DNA from: Hoplostethus atlanticus
Taxonomy: Eukaryota; Chordata; Actinopteri; Trachichthyiformes; Trachichthyidae
Direction of reading: 5' to 3'
Assembly (NCBI GenBank): GCA_034670405.1
Contig: JAXDDX010000013.1
Location: forward strand, 5,482,001-5,546,000
Length of the DNA stretch: 64,000 bases
Numbering within the stretch: position 1 is the stretch's first letter; each line of letters begins with the position of its first letter. Position numbers and translations under genes: made by a program. Below, in pieces: positions 34,108 through 46,100 of the stretch. The notes under the pieces were generated by a model that saw only the letters and a program-made list of their open reading frames with translations, ran no database searches and was not told where the DNA came from.

Positions 34108-37100
34108 TGTCTTTGCATGGGTGTAGTATTTGTTCAACCTGCCTGCCAAATTAAATGTTCCAATATTATTACCATAGAGTTGTACCATAGGCCTCTGTTT
34201 AAATTGAAATTATGGCAACAGTAGTTCATGCATCTTTAGACCATGTTGTGAATTTTCTGCTTGACAAATGTGCTATTGTTGTGATCCTAGCTACTTGGGT
34301 CTTGCCTTGTAAAATCTGACAAAGTAGAGACTTTTATCTTAAGAAGTGTTGGCCAGCAGATTGGTTCCCAGTACGTTGTAGACCTTGAGATTACCCAGAC
34401 AGCAGCAGCCAGCCTGTACAGACAGTGTCTGCTTGATGTCTGGGTTCAGGAGCATCCCCATAGCTACCAGGGCTGCTCAGAAGGAAAGCCTTTGTTATTT
34501 GGATATTTGCTAACTTCTCTTGAATGAGTTCCTATAGCTGGCCTATTGCCTGTTGGCGGCCTTTGGTCCGGGGGGGGTATCCAGTGTTGGTGCTGTTGTC
34601 GTTGTCGTTGTTGTTGTTCTGTTGATAAGTCACATTCCTCTGTCTATATGATGGAGTTGCGGTATGGAGGATGTCCTCATTATTTCCATGACCCCTCGGG
34701 GCCCGTATTAAGACCCCAGAGAAAGGGTCCTGCCGTGGGGGTTTATTATGGTTGAATTCCCTGGGCTCCGTCCATTGTGATGGGGCTCTGTCTCTCTCTC
34801 TCACTCTGTCTCGCTGTCTCTCCGCCTCACTCGCTCCCCTGCAGCCCCCGGGCCAGACAGAGTGCACTGCAGCCTGCATGGCAATTGCATAACCCTCTGT
34901 GTTTCCCTCCTGTTCCCTTTCTCTAAGTGCCCCCCACCCCTCCACCTCCACCCCCACCCCCACCCTCCCGCTGTTGCTGGGTTCACCCAGTTCACACCGC
35001 CATTCTGCTGCAGCGCCATCCTCTCTCATTTATTTATGCATAGCACTAGTCTCTCTCTCTACCCCCCCCCCACCCCCCCCCCCAAACACACACACACACA
35101 CAAACATTTGTCCAGCACTCCTGTAGGTTTCTGGGAGCAGACTGGTAAGCGGTGGGTTCCCGCATAGCTCGGCGACGTGGAGGAAGCTGGAGGAGACATA
35201 AGGACATTTCTTCTATTTGTATGGCCGTGTGCACCGGCTGTCAGCGAGCATTAGTCATGCTGTATTGTAGCCACGGAGTTGTCTTCTGAGGCCGCACTAA
35301 CAAGCAGTCCAGTCATCTGGTATAGGACAGTTGAGGCGCTGCTATGGTGGAATATAACTGGCCTATGTTATAATGGGCAAATACAGCAATACTGCGGTTA
35401 TAGCGCATTTAGCTCATTAAGGTCACATTGGGATTGCATTGTTTACATGCTTCGTTTGATGCCCAGATGTGGGGTTCAACCAATATGGGTTTTTCAAAGC
35501 AGATGGAGATATGTTTGTATCAAGGCTGCTGATAGCCGATATTTTGCGCCGATATTCAGTATCTTTAAATTTGACCATTTTAACGCCAAATATCTAAAGT
35601 ATTGAATGTTTACCCCAGAATTTTATTCTTGTCAGGGTGGAAAAGCCTCTGAAACAGGACTTAGACCACCATGGAGCACAAAAACTGAAACCCAGGCTAA
35701 TGGAAGGTTAGAGTTAGCAGCTCTTTAAGGCAGGGTGGGTGACCCACCACATCTATTCAGTGGTAGAGAAACTCTGGAGTACATTAGGCCTTTAAAATAA
35801 GAATTAATGTACAAAAACATTATTGAACGAAATACACTTTTCATTGCAGGTTTTCCAGACTGTTTTTATGTAGTTGTGGTCAGGGAGGAACCTCCATATC
35901 AGTGGCTGACACTAACTGGCCAATATCTGATATTTAATAAAAACGGGCCAATGATGTGATATGCATTTTTTATTGTCTTATTATTGTTTATTGAATTTTT
36001 AATTAAGAAATTCATGTAATATATCAATTTATTCTACAATATATGCTTCATGACAAACCACTTTCACTTTGTAGAAATGCAAGTCAATTTTGGACTTTTT
36101 TGTTGTAACAAAGTTTCCAAATGTTGCACCAAGAGAACAAAATGTCAATAAAAAGGTTAATGTTCTCAATATAATTCTTAATCAAATAGTTGTTTAGTTG
36201 CTTATAAATAAGAAAAACTTGCGTCGCTGTCCTATTATTCTATTACTTAAAAAACATTTGTGTTAAAAACGGACTTCTACTGTGTCACGTGACTTTAAGA
36301 CGCATGTACGCAGGGAGGAAATCTCAAAGAATAGACCAAAGGATCTCTGTGATGCTGTAATAAGGTGCGTCATTTCCCCACAAATAAAAACTGATGAGAT
36401 GAGTACAAACTAAAAGGAAAAGAAGGTCTCCGCTCTGTTTAAAGTCTTCAATCAAAGTTATAGTTTATTCAGCATATGCATACGGGGAGCACACATACAT
36501 AGGTAACAGTTAGTCTATGAAGGTCTGCTCTGAAGAATATGGTGAAGACAAACCTTATTTGGAGTGATGAACAAAGGGGCTACATAGGAGGGAGGACGAC
36601 AGTGGAAATCTACTGAAGAATAAGACTTTATCTGTATTTACTGAAGAATAGAGCTTTATCTATATTCTGGCCTTGGGGCAGCTTGATGCTGGTTGCACTG
36701 GTCCTGAGAGAACGCAGAAATAAAACAGGCCAAAGGTTAGGTGTCTTATGGTTAACACAAGCATGGAATTAAAGATAAGAGAAGGAATAAAGTATAGGAT
36801 AGTAAATATAGGCCTCCACATTCCCCCGTTTTGTCCAACGTACAGATCAGCTGTTAACCCTCCAACCTAGGAGGAAAGGAAACTAACACAATGCATACAT
36901 GCACACTGCATACACTGTGTCGACCCACGCCTATATCTGGGTAGACTTGTGGCGCCACGGCCTCGGCATTATCATAACTTTCAACACTATGACCAAAATC
37001 ATACGCAGAACTCACGGGGGGAGAATATGCAGCGGTGGACATAACAAAGAGGTTGCTTGTGAGTTTAGTGGCAGCAGTACAGTGTGATTTCAAACAAGAA

Positions 37101-40100
37101 ATGAGCACAAATAGCAAGAGGAGAAAGAATAAGAACATCATCTCATACTGCACAATGGAATAACCCAGGGGGTTTAAGCCAGGCAAAAAAAGGTCTTAGG
37201 AATCGTGTGAGATATGATATGTTATCTGGGATGAAAGTACAATATTCTGAACCAATTAATGCTCATGTTCCACCTTGAGTACAGCGTCTAAGGCTTTGCG
37301 GTTTTGGGGACTCATCAATCTCATTTGGGCCGTCTCATTAGAGAGGGGCTCAAAGGTATTGGTATTGTTAGCTTTTTCTCTAAGGTCCTGGATGAATCAC
37401 AAGTACCAGGACCCTGAAAAACCAACAGGGAGCTAGTAGTAGGCGTTCATGCCACAAATACACATTGTCATTCAAACTAGGAATGGGGTTCCTCCAAGGG
37501 GCGGGCATGGAGGCGGTGGGCCTGGGAACATCGCCTACGTTACCATGGAGATCACGGACATACCATGTAACGTTATCGCCATCCAGCTGGCACCTATACC
37601 TGTCCATCTGTATACATAATGTAAAACGTCTACACCAACACTTCAGAGTTTTACTGACATCGTAGGTCGAGCCTTTTTGTCTTAAAGGAAAACCCCCCTC
37701 CTTTTACACTGTCCGATATCATCAAATCACGATGTTCAAACATTCCAGGAGTTATTTTGTGGTGAAGTGTTATAATTGACTTTTCTGGTGTACCAACTTT
37801 CCCAACCTGCCTCGTCTACTTCTACTTAGTTAGTGATTTCCTGCGTTTCCCTCAATGCTTTTCGACAACCACCAGCAAAGGGGTTTCTCTGTGCAATAGT
37901 CCAACTATTGACAGTGTCATATAAACACCTTTTTATCTGATTATTTGAATCAGGGCAAGGACATAATCGGAGCAAGCATAACTCTGTTAACACACTTAGA
38001 TTTCTGCTCAATCGTTTGATTTATTGGGGCATGTAAACGGCCTTAGTCAAATTTCTTTCTGTTTTTTCAAACTGCGCATGTTGGTCACCAGATGCAGTAA
38101 CCATCTGATGTATTTACAGAGCAAACAACATGGAGCAGTGTAGTTGAGTGGCGAGCGGTAGACTGATTATCAAATGAATCTGGGTTATTAGAGAAATCAC
38201 ATTACTTCAATACATTGTTTGAAACAGTGTGATTGAAATATCTCCTTAAGATGATTACTCCCGGTGATCAGGGGGTGTGCATGTAAAAGCACTCACTGCC
38301 TCGGTGGGTTGCGTCCGGTTGTTTAAATCACGTTCAGTCTTCTATTTCACACACTGCAACGATGCACAATGCAAACTATGGCTGCAGTGCATTCTGGTCT
38401 ATTGAGGCTCACCCGCTTGTGTGAGGCAGACAGCACCTGCTAGACGAGCGAGGGCAGTCTGACCTCAGAAAAAGCGGTCTGGCAAATACCAGATATTGAC
38501 TCGATAACAGAGGGTAATGGTTAACTTCTTTCCTACAATATTGAACTTGGGATGTTACCGTTCGGGAAGTGATGTTACCCCAGAGTCACTTAATCATACA
38601 TCGAGTGGAATGAGTAGAGTGTTTGTCCCCCACCGCGAACACATACACACACACACCCTCACCACCCCGGGATAGCCTACCTCCACAAATAAAGTTCTGA
38701 GCTAAGGGAAATACTGGACTGTTGGACGTGCAAAATGGTGGCTCTAGAAAGAAGCCCTTGCTCTTTGATTGTGAGGGACTGAAACCAAAACCTGACGTTT
38801 ACCGGCAAAAAAAAAAATCTGACATCAAACTATTGTAGCTGCGCTGGACATATCCCGACGTGACGTCACATCATCTATGCTTGGCTTCACAAAAACACAC
38901 TACCAAACAACAAAATAGGCCCAGGGATGCCCTGTACACTGCCAATAGCTGTTTTCTAACAGTGTTTTAGGGTGGATTTTTCCTTTACCTCTCCATCCAG
39001 CTAGTGTTTTATCTTCAGTAGCTGTCACGGGGCTAAAACCAGATTATTTTTACCCCGAGTATATGTGAGGGTGAAAGAAGGCAACTTTATCTTTACTGTT
39101 GAAAACATGGTGGCCCTCTCCTTTCAGACCCAGGCATTTTTGTTGCGTGTGAGATGGCTGGTTTGAAGCCTAAATAAAGTCTGGAGATTAGCTCCACAGT
39201 GCATCAAGCTTTACTTATTAAAAACGCTCATATCCTTCAGGACAAGGCCATTGAAAATGCAGCATGTGATCATGTCCATGTGGAGTAATGTGTTTTTCTT
39301 TGTTGTGTTATGCGTAGCAGCTGTTGGGGGGGAAACAGTGAGGAGGCAGTGGTTCTGAAAACAAAGTCCTGGGTGATCTGTAGATCAGAGCATAAATATT
39401 GATAACCTTTGTGGTATTAGTTTCCATATGAGCTGAGGAAGTGGTTCTGAAGTGGTGCCAGAAAGTGAACCCCTTGTGCAATCATAGAAATCTTTCATTT
39501 TTATCATGAAATCCTTATTTAATCAAAATCGGCCTTTTCTTAACTGAAATAAAGGATTTATTATTTATCCGTTCCATATGTTTATGTTTTTTAACATTTT
39601 AATACATTTGAGCATTTAATTTTACCTAAACTACAATCATGGATACATTTGAGCATTAACCAAACTACTATCATGGATACATTTGAGCATTTTAGTAGTA
39701 AGTGTACTTTTACGTCAATCAATTAATCCCGGCCCTGCGGCGTTTCCTTAGGTTCGAACACTGTAAACCAGCCAAGCAGGAGGAGCTGCCGACCCCCGAG
39801 GCGCTGCCGCTGCCCCCCCCTCCCGCTTGCCGGCCCATCGGACCCAGAGCCCAGTGGACAGACACCTGGCTCAGGGGCACAAGACTGGGTCAACGCTGCC
39901 GAGTTTGTGCCAGGACAGCCCTACTGTGGACGGGGTGAGTGTCTAGCTCCTGTGGGATAGCGCTAGTATCCCAGAATAGGATGTGCTGGTGTTATGCCGA
40001 GTTTTGTGTCTGTGTAAACTCTTAAATACACACCCTATGTGCTGTGAAAATGATGTGATTTGTGGGCGGGGGGAGCGGATCCATTATTCGGCAGGGCTTG

Positions 40101-43100
40101 TTTTTTTTACCTCTCGAGAAATGCGTAAGCTCACAAGCATGAAATTTACAGTGTGCACTCTTAAGTACACACACTATGTGTGGCTTGGCTGACTTGTAGT
40201 AAAAAGTATGTTGTGCCCGCTCCTGCGATGTGAACGCAATTCTCAGCAGGGATGCAAAACTCTGCAGAACACCGGTCGATCAGCCTCCGTTCATAATCGA
40301 CCAAATAGATCATGAGTGATCAGCCAAGCACCGTTTCAACCCGATCACATTATAGCCTACATTTGTTACTTTTACTCATATGCCATTTGTCAGTAATTGA
40401 ATACAGTCTTTATTTTTAATAGAGAACAGGTCCTCTATGCTTTAAGTGGCCTTGTTGAGAGAGACTTGGTCATTTCATTTCACTACTTTCACAACAGTTT
40501 TATTATTGGAGTCATTCACTATTTTCAGGTTAATCAACTGACTTGATCTATTAGTTTCTGATGTGGGGTTCATGAATTTCATAGGCTATATGATTTCTGC
40601 CTTGTTAGGCAGAAATGCATAATTTCAATTGCCGATCATATCATTGATCAGCTGATCACACCGGTACTGAAGCTGTAATCAGAATCTGCCCCAAATATTC
40701 TGATCGTTGCATCTCTAATATTGATGTCATTCACAAAGTGGTTCACCTGGTAAGGTTGATCTGAAAATGAGCTCAAACCAATGATTTCAAAGTGATGTAA
40801 AAGGTTAACTTTGCTGTAGATAGTTATGAAAATGACTTAACACAACCGTTCCCTCCTTTCTGTTGGATTGTTTATGTCTCTAGCTGAGCCAGTGAAGGCG
40901 GAGGAGTCCGTCCCTCTCATCGAGGAGTTGGACAAGGACCCGGCGCCGGATGACAAAGAGTTGAGGAAGCAGCTCTGTCCTTACGCCGCTGTTGGCGAAT
41001 GTCGCTACGGACTCAACTGCGCCTATCTCCATGGCGACGTGTGTGACATGTGTGGCCTGCAGGTGCTCCACCCCTCTGACAACAACCAGCGCTCAGAGCA
41101 CACCAAGGTAACCGTTACAAAGGCAGTCTACACCGCAGTATTTCAATGTCGGCTTGCATTCCAGGGTGTCCACTGTCATGGAATTCATGGAATATCATGG
41201 AATTTTGAGAGGCGTATTCCAGACAGGGAACGTCAGGGAATTGATCAATTCTCTGGTGGAAGTGGGTGAAATGTACAGGAATATAGCAGAACTTGTTTCA
41301 CACATTCATTGCATTAAATGGTGGTTTTCAGCTAGACCGATGGGAACCATGACATTCCCATGGCTGTTGTCAGGTAGATGTCCTGTGAAACATCATCTTA
41401 TCACCACAATTGAATTGAACACTGATTTAGTGGAGAAGCGATTGTGGTTTATTGATTTCAAAAAACAAAAGCATTTATTATGTAGTGTGTACAGGAGACA
41501 CCAAACCGGACCATACAGAATACACATTAACATCTGAAGATTTGCACATTCCTTTCCATGGCCTTTCTGTTACGCGAAGGCCCCCACAATGTCCTCCAGG
41601 AACCTATGGCCTCGTGTAAAACCATCGAAATCGACACTTGCCAGGCCGTAAGGAGATGGGACCCGTGAGTAGGGCCGAGGGAGATTTACAGACCCTTTGC
41701 AAGCTAAGAGAGACAGAAAGCAAGAGAACAAAATAACTCTGGAATGGAAGGTTATGTACTGTGGCAGATGATGTACTGCAGCGGTCGGCAAGTACGTTAT
41801 TAGATGGCGGGCCATAACGTAAGTAGAAGCAAAAGCTGTGAGGTGTGTGGTGGAAAAACCCGAGGCCTTCATGAAGAAGCTCGAGTTCTCAGCATGCAGG
41901 CTACTACATTTGAATACACTCAAACCACAGGCACCAGGCCAAGAGCTGATGGAGGATATCATCAAGCAGCTGAGGGACAACTTCTCCAGTAGATTTGAAG
42001 ACTACACCATTCCAAAGGAAATTGTCCCATTTGTGTGTGATCCCCTTAAAGTCTGCCCAGGTGGAGACTTCTTCTAACTGGCGAAGAAAACAATACCCTC
42101 GCTGGATTAGGCCGCAATCAAAAGGGAATTAATAGATTTCCAGACATCAAGCCAAAGCGCCGTGCTCACAAGTGCCAAATCCGTGACATCGTTTTGGGTA
42201 CGCCTATCCGAGGAGTACGTCACGTCTGCTCTCGATGTTTCCATCAACATACACTGCCTGCGCATAAAACTAACATCCATCTCACCGGATATCCAGAAAA
42301 TCGTTACCGACGGGAGATGCCATTTTTCATGTGGAGTACATTAGTTTACAGTAGTGAATATTTTGTTTTGTTTTGTTTCGTTCTGAAGCGCTTAATTAAA
42401 ATGTTTAAAAGTTGAAGTGAATAATGGACTGGTGTTGTTTTTCCCACCTTTGCAAATGTTTGTCATTAGGCTACGTGTCATTTTCAGCAACAGGCACTGT
42501 CCACATTTATTGATTGCGCTAACCATCTCAGCACGACATCATGGTCCCGTCTGCCTGTTTATTAAAAGACTGCCATCATCCACTGGAGTACTGGAGCATT
42601 CTTCAGGTGCGGGTAAACTCTTTATTTATTTATATTTATTATACTGGGCTTCTACTTCTAATGTACCTGCAAGCATTAAAGTGTAAAGTACCAATGTTTG
42701 ATATTATATGAATCCATTTGTTGTGAGGTGATCAAAGATGTTACTTTCATTCACATGAGACCAAGTGATGTGATGTTTTCTAAACCTGAGCAGGAAATGC
42801 AGTTTTAGGAGATTTTGACTCCCAGTCATCGGGTTGTACATCTGTGATGTGCAAATCAGGGAAACACCTCCTTGTCTCACATACGATATAAACTTTCTCA
42901 GTTCCCGTTTTTCAAGAAATTCCAAATCCAAGAAATTCCGGGCAGGCAAATTCAAGAAACTCTGGTGGAAAAACAAGAAACAACAATCAAGAAACTCAAT
43001 TGAACCGTCCTGCAACCCGTTCTGCAGCTAAGTTTGAACCTGGCTCAAAGCTCTTCTCAAAGCTCTTCTCAAAGCTCTTCTCAAAGCTCCAGAGTGAATC

Positions 43101-46100
43101 TCGTCGAGACGCCCGATAGAGATTGCTCAAGCTGATCCAGAAACCGACAGAAGACTCTAAACCAACGTCGGAAGCCAGCCGCTCCCCGGCTCTGTACCCT
43201 GAACGGTGTGGGTCGAAGTATCGTCCCCCACCTCTACATCAACTGACGTGACTTGTCTGCTTGTGCAACGATTCTGACTGAAAGCCTGCCATTGAGCCAC
43301 CGCGACCAGGACCAGCCCGAACCCGGACGGAGTGACGTCCATCACAACACTCAACTGCCACCCTCCTGACATCGCCTTGACCAGACCGGCACTGTGCTCC
43401 ACTGCGACTGCGAGGCGGTTGCCCCAGCGACGGAGGGGCCTGTGACGTACCACGAACCAGCTGGTAACCCAACTGTCTTGATGCGTGGGTGATGCAAAGT
43501 TAGTGTTGAACTTGTGAAAGCGAGGTTAGAACATCCTCTTTCACTTCTATCATCTGTCCTTTCCTTTCTCTCCCAGAGTCAAATGTAAACCGTCAGCTGT
43601 CTGCCAGGCCTTCCATTGCCACCGCCATGTCACCGCGGTTAGACTCACTACAGCTCAGGTTGCGCTGTCTGTGCTAATATTACCTGCCTGTAATTTCTTT
43701 ATTGTACATATATTCATCTATCATTATTCTTTGTGTTTGTAATCCGTTAATAAACCTTTGTATTTATAAAGAACGATCATGTGTTATTGATATATATCCA
43801 AGCATGATGGAAGCGAATCCCTGAAATCAAGGCTCACCTCTTCAGATTATTAGACTGATATTAATATAAAGAGACTATTCCAGTGTAAACTGAAGGTGCC
43901 CCTGCGAGTGTTTATTTAATCAGTTATAGATAATTTAATACAATACAAGTATTATTTTTAACATTTGTCCAAAACTTGTGCTTTCTCCTAGGCTTGCATC
44001 GAGGCACACGAGAAAGACATGGAGATTTCTTTTGCCATCCAGCGCAGCAAGGACATGATGTGTGGTGTGTGTATGGAGGTGGTGTTTGAGAAGGCCAACC
44101 CTAGCGAACGCCGCTTTGGCATCCTCTCCAACTGCAGCCACTGCTACTGTCTGAAGTGCATTCGCAAATGGAGGAGCGCCAAGCAGTTTGAGAGCAAAAT
44201 CATCAAGTGAGTCAGTCATAAGAGGTTGGCACTTAACGTGGGGCAAAGCAAGGACAGGCAGCTGAGTTAGGGTTTGGGAACTTTGTTTGGGCGCTTGCTT
44301 GTTTTTTTTGAAGTAGTTAAAGGGAAACACCGGGTGAACTTAGCCATTAAGTGATGAGAACATGGACATCAAAATCATCCGCGTGTCCCTGATGGATCGT
44401 CGGCTCTGGTGTTCCATGCTAACACTTTAGCAAAAACAGTGTTGAGTGATAGCAGCTCTAAGCAGCAGCTCTCAGTTTTGTGGAGGACATTTTTTTACAC
44501 AAATTTACACAAATTATACAGAATAATATGCTGTTTTGAACTAGTAGGGACTACTTTCTGTGTTTCCATAGGGGGTAGGTGATGTGAGACTATACAGCTG
44601 AAAAATCACAGTGTCTGAATACATGGTTGCTCACCTGAAATAGAAATAAAAATGAGCTACATTGTATCATATTTCATTTTTTAAATTTATGAATCTTATG
44701 AGGCCATATAATAAAAACCACTAGCATGGAGCCTCAACATAGTGTATGCTAAGGTGTTAGCATGGAGCCTAATATCACTCAACATAGTGTATGCCATGTT
44801 ATAATGATTTCAAGCATGGTAAAAAGTGAGTGAAGCCATATTTGACCTCTTTCCACATGGCTTCTTTGCAGGTCTTGCCCAGAGTGTCGGATCACATCCA
44901 ACTTTGTCATCCCAAGCGAGTACTGGGTTGAAGATAAGGACGACAAGCAGAAACTCATCCAGAAATACAAGGACGGCATGGGGTACAAATGCGTGCATTT
45001 CCTACACTTAGCCACTGCAAACTATAAACATCAATACACTCACTGCAACAACAAACACTTAAGTAAATGAGACCTCCATTTAATTGATGAAAAGCTCCTC
45101 TGAGAAACATCCATCACTGAAGCATCCACGATCAATGTTGCCTGTTTCCTTTTGTCTGCTTTCTTGTCTCCTGAAACACTTGAGAAAATCTATAAAGCAT
45201 CCCATGTGATTTAACTTGCTCTGTGTGTTTTCCATTTCGTCTTCTCCAGGACCAAACCATGTCGATATTTCGATGAGGGTCGTGGAACCTGCCCTTTTCG
45301 GCTCAAACTGCTTCTATAAGCACGCCTTTCCTGACGGACGGCTGGAGGAAGCTCAGCCCCAGCGAAGGCAGCCAGGATCCAACGGCAGGAACCGGGTAAG
45401 AGTGTAATACTGGCTGCTGCAGTGCTGCCATTTCAGTAGCAGGCACTCCTAAAAATACATAGAAAATTGGACAAATGGGCACAACTTTAGATTCAGAATG
45501 GGCAATTCTTTTCACAAATCATACTTCAAAATTTCCTGTGCACCTACATTTTTCACCCTGGTAAAGTAATGATTCACCACATTTTAATATGAATCAGTGT
45601 TGTTTTGATATTTATTGCCCTGTGTCTTTCACCAGAGATATGCTTCTTCTAAATTGTACCATCAACTGTTTGGAAATGTAGCCACAAACCGCAAAAGTCA
45701 GCATGTATTTTTGCTAGGCCCTCATGCCGAATAGTTTCAGTTCCATGCCTGTCTTAAGAAGTCAAAGCTAGATAAACAAAGCAAGTAAAAAAACACACAC
45801 AAAAAAAAATCACATTTATATTTGGGTTGAATAGGAAGGACATTTCTCACATTAAAATAATAATTGTCTACATTTTCATATAAATGAATGTGCATATTGC
45901 TACTCTATATCACCAGTTGATAGATTGAATCACTAAACACCCGTTGTCAGGTCTTTCCTGGGAAACATAACATATACATAACATAAATAAAACACGTCAC
46001 TAACTGACTCACAGGAAGTGATTCATGTTTCCAGTTTGTTTTGCATAAATAGAAGAACTGGGTAGGTAGCACGAGCAGCGATGGCCACCATGGTTGAAAA

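Noticed and set aside
34532..35029. 165-aa minus ORF rich in Arg and Glu
   Set aside because: Driven by CT-rich and C-rich low-complexity sequence in mkrn1 intron 2.
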